DNA of 11,324 bases. It comes from Acidobacteriota bacterium (lineage in GTDB: Bacteria > Acidobacteriota > Terriglobia > Terriglobales > Acidobacteriaceae). Both the position numbers and the translations under genes were made by a program. Position 1 is the first letter of the stretch. Each line of letters opens with the position of its first letter. The notes beneath the pieces were generated by a model that saw only the letters and a program-made list of their open reading frames with translations, was not told where the DNA came from and searched no databases. The stretch spans positions 1-11,324 of the forward strand of contig JAJYBT010000023.1 of the NCBI GenBank assembly GCA_021778875.1, in the 5' to 3' direction. Positions 1-5,729 of the stretch are shown here, in pieces.

Positions 1-2
1 AG

Positions 3-1787
3 ATCCAGCTCACCTATGGGAAGGAAGGCGCGTCGCAGCCCAAGTTCAGCCCCGACGGCCGCTACATCAGCTTTCTCTCCTCGCGCCCCGGTCCCGCCAA
101 GGGAGAACAGGTCTGGCTGCTCGACCGCCGCGGCGGCGACGCGCAGCAACTCACCGGCATCACCGATCAGCGCATTGAGAATTACCTCTGGTCGCCGGAC
201 TCGAAGAGCCTGCTGCTCACGCTGCATCCCAAGGCCGAGCCGGAGGCTGAAGAAGGCAAGCCGCCCGCGCCGCCCAAGCCCATCGTCATTGACCGCTACC
301 ACTTCAAGCAGGACATCCAGGGCTACCTGCACGACGACGACTGGGACGCGCTCTATCTCTATGACATTGCCACCAAGAAAGCCGAGAAGCTGACCACCTC
401 GAAGAACGTGGACGAAAAAAATGCGCTCTGGTCCCCGGATGGCAAGTGGATCGCCTTCGTCAGCAATCACGATGCCGACCCCGACCGCAGCGACAACTCC
501 GACGTATTCGTCGTCGAGCCGAAAGCGGGTTCCGCGGCGCGCCAGCTCACCACATGGACAGGCCCCGACGACGGCCGCCTCGCCTGGTCGCCGGATTCCA
601 AATCCATCGCCTACACCCAGGGCGCGCCTCTTCCGCTGCTCGAGTATTCGCAGGACAAGCCCGCCGTCGTCACCCTCGACGGCAAGGTCAGTTATCCCGC
701 GGCGTCTCTGGATCGCAGCGTTCGCGAGCCCATGTATTCCCCCGACGGGCACCTGAGCTATCTCGTCGCCGACGACCGCAACCAATATCCTGCCGAAGTA
801 GAGTTAGCCGGTAACTCCGACAAGCGCCAGCTCGCCCAGCAGGGAACTGTGATGGCGTGGGACGCAGCCGCAGGCCACACCGCCGTGCTTTATACCAACG
901 ACACGGCCCCCGGCGAAATTTATGCCTTTGAAAACGGCGCGCTGCGCAAGCTCACCACGCACAACGACGCGCTTGTCGCCGAGCTGAACCTTGTGCCCAC
1001 GGAAGGCATCGAGTTCAACAGCCAGGACGGAACCGAAGTCCACGGCCTGCTCACAAAGCCTGCGGGTTTCAAGCCGGGCTCGCCTGTGCCCATGGTGCTC
1101 TTCATCCACGGCGGCCCCAACGGGCAGGATGAGCATAGCTTCGATTTCCTGCGCCAGTGGCTGGCGGCCAAAGGTTATGCGGAGTTGAACGTCAACTATC
1201 GCGGCGGCTCGGGCCGCGGCCAGGCCTATGCGAAGGCCATCGCCGGCGACTGGGGCCACCTGGAAGTGCAGGACCTGCTCGCGGGCGTGGACAAGGCCGT
1301 CGCCATGGGCGTAGCCGACCCCAACCGCCTCGCCGTCACCGGCTGGAGCTATGGCGGCATCCTCACCGATTACACCACCGCCAGCACGGACCGCTTCAAG
1401 GCTGCCATCAGCGGCGCGGGCGTGGCTGCTCCCATGTCCTTCTACGGCGTGGACCAGTACATCCTGCAATATGACAACGAGCTCGGCCAGCCGTGGAAGA
1501 ACTCTCAGCTCTATCTCAAGATGAGTTATCCCTTCCTTGAGGTGGATAAGCGCATCCACACGCCCATGCTCTTCATGGGCGGCACGTCGGACATGAATGT
1601 GCCACTTATCGGCGGCGAGCAGATGTATCAGGCTCTCAAGTCACTTGGCCGGCCCACGGAGTTAGTCGTCTACCCCGGCCAGTTCCACGGCTTCACGCGG
1701 CCCAGTTACATCCGCGACCGCTACGAGCGCTGGCTGGCCTGGTGGAATAAGTATCTGCAGCCCGGCGGGGCTGAAGGAAAGAAGTAA
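3..1787 (+). CDS. S9 family serine peptidase (prolyl oligopeptidase/acylaminoacyl-peptidase type), 5' partial
   Basis: The reading frame is open from the window edge and codes for 594 visible residues; the start and any signal peptide lie upstream. Family members cleave short peptides, often after proline or from acylated N-termini. The first half is a beta-propeller built from TolB/WD40-like blades, with SPDG/SPDS motifs at about 45, 189, 429, 585 and 735. The second half is the alpha/beta-hydrolase domain: the oxyanion-hole motif HGGP is at about 1107, the nucleophile is the Ser of GWSYGG (codon 1347-1349), the acid is the Asp of GTSDMNVP (codon 1590-1592), and the base is the His of FHGF (codon 1686-1688). 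The triad is complete, so the enzyme should be active. A Pro/Glu-rich insert (about 230-280) precedes an IVIDRYHFKQD segment that I remember from bacterial S9 proteins. The gene is convergent with the next one, with 25 bp between the stops. The exact specificity cannot be read from the sequence. Confidence 0.93.
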   Translation: MQLTYGKEGASQPKFSPDGRYISFLSSRPGPAKGEQVWLLDRRGGDAQQLTGITDQRIENYLWSPDSKSLLLTLHPKAEPEAEEGKPPAPPKPIVIDRYHFKQDIQGYLHDDDWDALYLYDIATKKAEKLTTSKNVDEKNALWSPDGKWIAFVSNHDADPDRSDNSDVFVVEPKAGSAARQLTTWTGPDDGRLAWSPDSKSIAYTQGAPLPLLEYSQDKPAVVTLDGKVSYPAASLDRSVREPMYSPDGHLSYLVADDRNQYPAEVELAGNSDKRQLAQQGTVMAWDAAAGHTAVLYTNDTAPGEIYAFENGALRKLTTHNDALVAELNLVPTEGIEFNSQDGTEVHGLLTKPAGFKPGSPVPMVLFIHGGPNGQDEHSFDFLRQWLAAKGYAELNVNYRGGSGRGQAYAKAIAGDWGHLEVQDLLAGVDKAVAMGVADPNRLAVTGWSYGGILTDYTTASTDRFKAAISGAGVAAPMSFYGVDQYILQYDNELGQPWKNSQLYLKMSYPFLEVDKRIHTPMLFMGGTSDMNVPLIGGEQMYQALKSLGRPTELVVYPGQFHGFTRPSYIRDRYERWLAWWNKYLQPGGAEGKK

Positions 1788-1812
1788 CTCAGGGCGCGGG
1801 AACCGAACAGGT

Positions 1813-2097
1813 TTATTCCTGGAACGGCTTCTCGCGCCTTTCAGGAACCTCGCTCGCCTGAGATACCCGTGCGATGGCGCTGAGCAAGGCAAGAAGCAGT
1901 AACAGTGCGCCCGCCGCAGCACCAGCAAGGCCAACAAGGGCGGGCACTCCTGCCGTCGCTACATCAATGTGTATCGAGGTGGCCGTAATTGGACTTCCGA
2001 CCGAGATTCCTGAGGTTCCCTGGCTGAAGCCAACAAGCACACAGAGGCCGACTGCCAGGCATCCGTACGACGCGAATAAGAGGCGGCTGGGCAGCAT
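1813..2097 (-). CDS. small two-helix membrane protein, 94 aa, unknown function
   Basis: The start ATG (2095-2097) has a strong ribosome-binding site, CGAGGAGTCTCC, directly upstream on the minus strand, which supports a real gene. The product has a hydrophobic segment at about residues 5-25, a polar Ser/Thr/Ile-rich loop (about 26-48), a second, very hydrophobic helix rich in Ala, Gly and Leu (about 49-77), and a short charged tail ending in EKPFQE. That predicts an inner-membrane hairpin protein. I do not recognise a named family; the layout resembles the many short DUF-type two-helix membrane proteins, but no diagnostic motif is visible. The stop is 25 bp from the stop of the convergent S9 peptidase, and no clear terminator separates them. 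A possible promoter is at 2131-2157. Confidence 0.72.
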   Translation of the reverse strand: MLPSRLLFASYGCLAVGLCVLVGFSQGTSGISVGSPITATSIHIDVATAGVPALVGLAGAAAGALLLLLALLSAIARVSQASEVPERREKPFQE

Positions 2098-2130
2098 GGA
2101 GACTCCTCGTTGCCTTCGTGCGCAAAATGA

Positions 2131-2157
2131 ATTCTACTCCGCACTTCAAATGCTCAA
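2131..2157 (-). promoter_or_regulatory. possible sigma-70 promoter of the 94-aa membrane protein
   Basis: On the minus strand TTGAGC (2157-2152) is followed after 15 bp by TAGAAT (2136-2131). The -10 box matches the consensus in 5 of 6 positions but the spacer is short. Transcription would begin just after the deacetylase terminator hairpin and about 27 nt before the start codon. This is a match by eye only. Confidence 0.3.
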
Positions 2158-2159
2158 GA

Positions 2160-2191
2160 ACGGTTCACACTGCCCGGGGAGTGTGAACCGT
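2160..2191 (-). terminator. hairpin terminator of the deacetylase gene
   Basis: ACGGTTCACACT (2160-2171) and AGTGTGAACCGT (2180-2191) form a perfect 12-bp stem around the loop GCCCGGGG. It lies 65 nt past the stop of the deacetylase and just before the next minus-strand gene. On the minus strand it is followed by TCTTGAG, so the U-tract is weak, but the stem is far longer than chance would give. It should separate the two minus-strand genes. Confidence 0.65.
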
Positions 2192-2256
2192 CCCTCAACG
2201 CGTGTCACCGCCGCCATGCGCGCAACCTCCGGATGAACGGCGGAGAAGGGAAGCAG

Positions 2257-3213
2257 TTACCGGCAGATTGTCGCGAGCTTCTCCGCCGGCTGCGGCGCAA
2301 ACGGCGGATAAGCCAGATGCCGCGCATTCAGGAACTGGTTCGTCAGAGAACCGCCGTCCTTTGACGCCGCATCGGGGTCCAGCGCATACGCCGAGTTACG
2401 CTCTACCTTTGCCAGCTCGCGATAGCGGAAGCCTTGCCTGTCCATCAGTTGCAGCAGTTCTGGAAGCATGGCCGCTGTAAAGGGCGTTTCATGCAGCAGC
2501 AGTACGTTGGGAATCTCGTGTCCAAACGCAATCAACTGCTCCTCGCGTCCCACTCGGATGAACTCCGCGGCGTTCTCCAGATAGCTCTGCCGCAACCAGC
2601 CTATGGCCGCGTTGTCTTTCTTTGCCACGCAGCGCCCGTACGCATCGTCCCAGTCGTCGTCGTTGAAATTCAGCGTTACCTGGGCAATGCGATAGCCGTG
2701 CTCTTTCAGCCATCCCCGCACCGCGCGGCGTTTGTCCAGGGTGTCGCCCTCGCACAGGTAGGGATAACGAAACCAGCGCCAGTCGCGCCCTTCCGCATAC
2801 TGCGTCAGCACAGGCTCATTGCGCGCAATCTCCTGCTCAAATGCCTCGGCTGTTACATCGGTCAGCGAGGGATGCGACCACGTGTGGTTGCCCAGGTGCA
2901 TGCCCGCCCGCACCCACGCGCGCAGAGCCTCCTGCTCGTCCTCGTCGCCGGCCACATCCACGCCATTCACAAAGCCGTAGACGCCCTTCAGGCGATGCGC
3001 CCGCAGCTCTGCCGCCAGTGTGGCCGCAATGCGAGTGCGCGTGTCGTTGGGCGGAAGGCCGCCGCCTGCGGGCAGGTCGTCAAAGGTCAGCGCCACCACC
3101 GGGTGTCGCGCCAGCCGCACGGCTTTCTGCGCCTTCGGGGCGCGCGCATCCTCACCGGCAGCCGCCAGCGTCGCGCACGCCAAAAGCGCCACCACAAACA
3201 ACAATCGTTTCAT
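2257..3213 (-). CDS. secreted polysaccharide deacetylase (NodB homology domain)
   Basis: This 318-aa protein belongs to carbohydrate esterase family 4, metal-dependent enzymes that remove N- or O-acetyl groups from peptidoglycan, chitin-like or xylan-like polymers. A signal peptide is visible ([19 protein letters not shown], residues 1-19), so it acts outside the cytoplasm; LLAC at 10-13 could be read as a lipobox but sits very early. NodB motifs occur in order: TFDD (43-46; catalytic base and metal ligand), NHTWSHP (109-115; metal-binding His110 and His114), RYPY (149-152), DDDW (185-188) and LLLHE (238-242). All key residues are present. The C-terminal 60 residues after the domain are not recognisable. 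The start ATG has GAGGA 11 nt upstream, a slightly long spacing. It is divergent from lipA with an 82-bp gap, and ends at the hairpin at 2160-2191. The natural substrate is unknown. Confidence 0.92.
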   Translation of the reverse strand: MKRLLFVVALLACATLAAAGEDARAPKAQKAVRLARHPVVALTFDDLPAGGGLPPNDTRTRIAATLAAELRAHRLKGVYGFVNGVDVAGDEDEQEALRAWVRAGMHLGNHTWSHPSLTDVTAEAFEQEIARNEPVLTQYAEGRDWRWFRYPYLCEGDTLDKRRAVRGWLKEHGYRIAQVTLNFNDDDWDDAYGRCVAKKDNAAIGWLRQSYLENAAEFIRVGREEQLIAFGHEIPNVLLLHETPFTAAMLPELLQLMDRQGFRYRELAKVERNSAYALDPDAASKDGGSLTNQFLNARHLAYPPFAPQPAEKLATICR

Positions 3214-3279
3214 CAGGAGTGAATTCCTCGGCCAAGTCTGCCACGCACCCTGTTGGACGCACGAGCCCGCAATTTGTTC

Positions 3280-3294
3280 CCGCTACAATAGCGG
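3280..3294 (+). promoter_or_regulatory. lipA -10 box inside a perfect inverted repeat
   Basis: CCGCTA-CAA-TAGCGG is a perfect 6-bp inverted repeat. Its centre contains TACAAT (3284-3289), a 5/6 match to the -10 consensus. Only one base separates the repeat from the lipA ATG at 3296. No good -35 hexamer lies 16-18 bp upstream. Reading it as a -10 box places the transcript start at or next to the ATG, so the mRNA would be leaderless; the repeat could also be an operator that blocks the promoter. Confidence 0.5.
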
Positions 3295-3295
3295 T

Positions 3296-4201
3296 ATGGA
3301 ACTGGTGCAGATTGAGCCCGCGCGCAAAATCCCGACGCCCAAGCCGGAGTGGCTGAAGGCCCGCGCTCCCGTGGGCGAGAACTACCACGACCTCAAGCGC
3401 CTTGCCCGCTCGCTCGGCCTGCACACCGTGTGCGAAAGCGCCCAGTGCCCCAACATCGGCGAGTGCTGGCACCACAAAACCGCCACCTTCATGATGCTCG
3501 GTAACCTGTGCACGCGCCGCTGCGGCTTCTGCGCCGTGCCCAAGGGCCGCCCCGAGCCCATCGACTTCGACGAGCCGCGCCGCGTGGCCGAAGCCGTTGC
3601 CGCACTCGGCCTGCAACACGCCGTCATCACCAGCGTCAATCGCGACGACGACCTGCTCGGCGGAGCGCGCGCCTTTGCCATGGTCATTGAGGAAATTCGC
3701 CGCCAGGCCCCCGGCTGCCGCGTCGAGGTCCTCATCCCCGACTTCCAGGGCGACCGCGCATCCATCCGCGCCGTCGTCGAAGCCCGCCCCGAGGTGCTCA
3801 ATCACAACACGGAGTCCGTGCCGCGTCTCTATCGCGCCGTCCGCTCCGGCGCGCGCTACGAGCGTTCTCTTGAGCTGTTGCGCTACTCCAAAGAGTTAAA
3901 CCACGAAGGGGTCACCAAGTCCGGCGTCATGGTCGGCCTCGGCGAAGAGACCGCCGAGCTGCTTCAGGTCTTCCGCGACCTCGCCGCCGTCCACTGCGAC
4001 ATCCTCACCATCGGCCAGTACCTGCGCCCCTCGCGCGACCACCTGCCCATGGCCCGCCTCTACACGCCGCGCGAGTTCGCAGAACTCAAGACTGAAGCTC
4101 TCAAGATGGGCTTCCGCCACGTCGAGTCCGGCCCGCTCGTGCGCTCCAGCTACCACGCCCACGAGCAGGCCGCCTCCACCGGCGTCGCCGTGGTCACGTA
4201 G
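3296..4201 (+). CDS. lipA: lipoyl synthase (radical SAM)
   Basis: This 301-aa enzyme inserts two sulfur atoms at C6 and C8 of the octanoyl group on carrier proteins (E2 subunits, GcvH), making lipoyl cofactor in the cytoplasm. The LipA signature is complete: auxiliary-cluster cysteines Cys46, Cys51 and Cys57 in [12 protein letters not shown], radical-SAM cysteines Cys72, Cys76 and Cys79 in CTRRCGFC, and the C-terminal RSSYHA motif (283-288) whose Ser ligates the auxiliary cluster. One oddity is [10 protein letters not shown], where many LipA proteins have a DDLxDGGA pattern. The start at 3296 fits the family length; the frame is open further upstream but that part is antisense to the deacetylase. 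There is no clear ribosome-binding site; instead a -10-like TACAAT ends 6 nt before the ATG. frr follows in the same direction after 78 bp with its own candidate promoter. lipB is not nearby. Confidence 0.97.
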   Translation: MELVQIEPARKIPTPKPEWLKARAPVGENYHDLKRLARSLGLHTVCESAQCPNIGECWHHKTATFMMLGNLCTRRCGFCAVPKGRPEPIDFDEPRRVAEAVAALGLQHAVITSVNRDDDLLGGARAFAMVIEEIRRQAPGCRVEVLIPDFQGDRASIRAVVEARPEVLNHNTESVPRLYRAVRSGARYERSLELLRYSKELNHEGVTKSGVMVGLGEETAELLQVFRDLAAVHCDILTIGQYLRPSRDHLPMARLYTPREFAELKTEALKMGFRHVESGPLVRSSYHAHEQAASTGVAVVT

Positions 4202-4235
4202 CATGCGCGCCGAAGCTCCCTTGCCCGCAAGGTTG

Positions 4236-4241
4236 TAAAAT
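4236..4241 (+). promoter_or_regulatory. -10 box upstream of frr
   Basis: TAAAAT is a 5/6 match to the -10 consensus, 38 bp before the frr ATG, in the sequence TGTAAAATAGCC. No convincing -35 box is seen at the usual spacing. The downstream context AATAGC is shared with the lipA box (TACAATAGCGG). The leader between them carries the frr ribosome-binding site TGAGGA at 4265-4270. Confidence 0.4.
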
Positions 4242-4279
4242 AGCCGTTGGCAGTTTCGCATCACTGAGGACGAAACCCT

Positions 4280-4867
4280 ATGGCAGTCTCCGCAATGGCC
4301 GGAATTCCGGCACTCAAAGAGCTTTCAGCCGACCTCAAGCGGCGCATGGACCAGGCCGTCACCGGCTTCCAGGCAAATCTCGCCTCCACCCGCACCGGCC
4401 GCGCCAGCGTGCACATGCTTGACCAGATCAAGGTGGACTACTACGGCACTCACACGCCGGTCACGCAGCTGGCGCAGGTCTCCACGCCTGAGGCGCAGTT
4501 CATCCTCATCCAGCCCTGGGACCCCACCGTGCTCAAGGAGATTGAGAAAGCCATCCTCACCTCCGACCTCGGCTTCAACCCGCAGTCCGACGGCAAGCTC
4601 ATCCGCCTGCCCGTCCCTCCCATGACCGAGGAGCGCCGCCGCGACGTCTGCAAGCATCTCAACAAGGTGCTTGAAGAGCATCGCACCGCCGTGCGCAATG
4701 TCCGCCGCGACGGCAACGACGCCCTCAAGAAGCTCGCCAGGGATAAGAAGATCAGCGAAGACGAGGAAAAGCGCGCGCTCGATGAGGTGCAGAAGATGAC
4801 CGACGAAGAGATTCGCCGTATGGAAGAGCTATCGCACAGGAAAGAAGTTGAAGTCATGCAGGTGTGA
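4280..4867 (+). CDS. frr: ribosome recycling factor
   Basis: This 195-aa protein is RRF, which with EF-G splits post-termination ribosomes in the cytoplasm so the subunits can be reused. The match covers the full length: RTGRAS (38-43), the YYGTHTPVTQLAQVSTPEA hinge region (54-72), IQPWD (77-81), GFNPQSDGKLIRLPVPPMTEERR (charged hinge to domain I helix), the long helix with RNVRRDGNDALKKL, and a C-terminal ISEDEEKRALDEVQK...TDEEI segment. The usual Arg in PEAR is Gln here. The protein is some ten residues longer than typical RRF because of an N-terminal MAVSAMAGI stretch; a second ATG at 4295 would give the short form, but only the first has a ribosome-binding site (TGAGGA, 9 nt spacing). In many bacteria frr follows pyrH; here it follows lipA and ends at a strong hairpin. 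Confidence 0.97.
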   Translation: MAVSAMAGIPALKELSADLKRRMDQAVTGFQANLASTRTGRASVHMLDQIKVDYYGTHTPVTQLAQVSTPEAQFILIQPWDPTVLKEIEKAILTSDLGFNPQSDGKLIRLPVPPMTEERRRDVCKHLNKVLEEHRTAVRNVRRDGNDALKKLARDKKISEDEEKRALDEVQKMTDEEIRRMEELSHRKEVEVMQV

Positions 4868-4923
4868 GCCGGCTGCGCTTGCACCGGATACTCAATTTGT
4901 GTGTGCAGCCCCCAAAAGCAGTC

Positions 4924-4956
4924 AAGGCGGCTCTTCCATCAGGGAAGAGCCGCCTT
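4924..4956 (+). terminator. 14-bp stem terminator after frr
   Basis: AAGGCGGCTCTTCC (4924-4937) pairs perfectly with GGAAGAGCCGCCTT (4943-4956) around the loop ATCAG. It starts 57 nt past the frr stop. The plus strand has only TTCG after the stem, so the U-tract is poor, but on the minus strand the stem is followed by GACTGCTTTT, so it may work in both directions between the convergent frr and 75-aa genes. Confidence 0.65.
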
Positions 4957-5016
4957 CGCATGTGCGCGTCGTTCTAAAGCAACCAGAGAATCGTCAAGAG
5001 CAATCCGATGCGAGGT

Positions 5017-5060
5017 ATGGCTTCAAAGCGAAGCCAGGACCAGTCGAGCTTCAAAGCCAT
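5017..5060. repeat. imperfect inverted repeat after the 75-aa gene
   Basis: ATGGCTTCAAAGC (5017-5029) and GCTTCAAAGCCAT (5048-5060) are inverted repeats agreeing at 11 of 13 positions, with an 18-nt loop. The core GCTTCAAAGC is also a direct repeat. A shorter perfect hairpin, GGCTTC-AAAGC-GAAGCC, occupies 5019-5035. The element lies in the trailing region of the minus-strand gene at 5131-5358 and may end or protect its transcript. Confidence 0.4.
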
Positions 5061-5083
5061 ATTCAACCTCCTCGCGCCCGCCC

Positions 5084-5125
5084 TGCGAGCCCAGATTTGC
5101 GAGCCCGGATTTGCGAGCCCAGACC
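5084..5125. repeat. three tandem copies of a 14-bp unit
   Basis: The units are TGCGAGCCCAGATT (5084-5097), TGCGAGCCCGGATT (5098-5111) and TGCGAGCCCAGACC (5112-5125): the first nine bases are identical and the tails differ by one or two bases. The array ends 5 bp short of the stop codon of the 75-aa gene, in its 3' flank. It lies in no gene that I accept. Confidence 0.85.
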
Positions 5126-5130
5126 TTTGC

Positions 5131-5358
5131 TCAGAAAACCAGCACCAGCACGGACACGGCATCCAGGAATCCCCACACCACAGCCACCACCTGGAAGATC
5201 CTGCCGCCGTAGAGGAAGACCTTCTCAACGCTTTCGGGATGAAGGATCCGGCGCGCCGAAAAGTCTGCCCACGCGTGGCTCTTTTTCGTCATAAATCTCC
5301 CAAGTTGAAATACGCCGCAAAACAAAATCACGCCCAAAAGATACTGGAGAGTTAGCAT
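5131..5358 (-). CDS. small membrane protein, 75 aa, unknown function
   Basis: The ATG at 5356-5358 has a strong ribosome-binding site (GCGAGGAGGATCC) on the minus strand and begins MLTLQYLLGVIL, so I prefer it to the longer open frame that begins at 5439. The product has a first hydrophobic helix (about 1-20), a basic loop with FMTKKSHAWADFSARRIL (about 24-41), a short amphipathic stretch HPESVEKVFLYGGR, and a second hydrophobic helix to the C-terminus (about 55-75). That predicts a two-helix inner-membrane protein with a charged connecting loop. I do not recognise the family. It stands alone: convergent with frr and divergent from the M48 protease 371 bp away. A sigma-54-like promoter at 5411-5427 would start the transcript about 44 nt before the ATG, which suggests controlled rather than constitutive expression. 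Confidence 0.75.
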   Translation of the reverse strand: MLTLQYLLGVILFCGVFQLGRFMTKKSHAWADFSARRILHPESVEKVFLYGGRIFQVVAVVWGFLDAVSVLVLVF

Positions 5359-5410
5359 GGATCCTCCTCGCAACGCCGTTTCCTTCAACGTCGTTTGTTT
5401 GCTGATGTAG

Positions 5411-5427
5411 AAGCACGTTCCGTGCCA
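5411..5427 (-). promoter_or_regulatory. candidate sigma-54 (RpoN) promoter of the 75-aa membrane protein
   Basis: Read on the minus strand the site is TGGCACGGAACGTGCTT. Compared with the sigma-54 consensus TGGCACGNNNNTTGC, every fixed base agrees except one T of the TTGC element (GTGC here), and the GG and GC doublets have the required 10-nt separation. The transcript would begin near 5401-5402, giving a leader of about 44 nt with a strong ribosome-binding site. The same bases hold a short palindrome, GCACG-TTC-CGTGC, so an operator is the main alternative. Confidence 0.45.
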
Positions 5428-5685
5428 AAGGCAAGGCATCCGGAGTTTTTTGCCTGCATCCTTCCCTGAGACGTCCCTTACGAAAGAGGCTTTTAGCCTT
5501 TAAAATAAATAAAATAAGTGGATCTATATGTTTTCTGGTCGCCCGGCGTTCCCGCCCGTCTTCTCGTCGCGCAGCCGTCCCGCACGCTGCCCGGCGCCGT
5601 CGGCAACCGGAAATAATTGCACTGCCAGCCTGGCCGGATTTACACGCCAGGCATCCCCGGCGCCCTCCCCAATCCGTTTCAGGGC

Positions 5686-5691
5686 TATACT
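5686..5691 (+). promoter_or_regulatory. -10 box upstream of the M48 protease gene
   Basis: TATACT in the context GGGCTATACTACT matches the -10 consensus at 5 of 6 positions. It ends 38 bp before the ATG at 5730, leaving room for the ribosome-binding site GGAGGAAG. No clear -35 box is present at 16-18 bp. Confidence 0.4.
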
Positions 5692-5729
5692 ACTCAGCGC
5701 GGCGGAAGCACCGGGAACGGAGGAAGCCG

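Larger units (their letters stand above)
5359..5729. other. 371-bp intergenic region with an AT-rich island
   Basis: No gene is supported here; the open frames (5524-5757 minus, 5528-5806 plus) have low-complexity Ala/Pro/Ser/Arg products and no ribosome-binding site. The region holds the sigma-54-like site (5411-5427), a small hairpin AGGCT-TTT-AGCCT (5487-5499), and a run of almost pure A/T at about 5499-5518 (TTTAAAATAAATAAAATAAG) followed by GGATCTATATG. Such a stretch stands out sharply in this GC-rich DNA. The part from 5540 to 5680 is GC-rich with nothing I can identify. TATACT at 5686-5691 may serve the protease gene. Confidence 0.6.

Noticed and set aside
804..1559. 251-aa minus-strand open frame
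   Set aside because: It is antisense to the hydrolase domain of the S9 peptidase, whose catalytic motifs are certain; long antisense frames are expected in GC-rich genes.
2434..3222. 262-aa plus-strand open frame
   Set aside because: It is antisense to the deacetylase, which has all NodB motifs; the product is low-complexity with no domain.
3020..3295. N-terminal extension of lipA
   Set aside because: The frame is open upstream of 3296 but is antisense to the deacetylase and does not resemble LipA; the ATG at 3296 gives the normal length.
3152..3805. 217-aa minus-strand open frame over lipA
   Set aside because: It lies opposite the LipA cysteine motifs and has an Ala/Gly/Val-rich shadow composition.
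5359..5439. Longer 102-aa start for the small minus-strand membrane protein
   Set aside because: The upstream part MPCLWHGTCF overlaps the promoter-like site and has no ribosome-binding site, while the internal ATG at 5358 has a very strong one.
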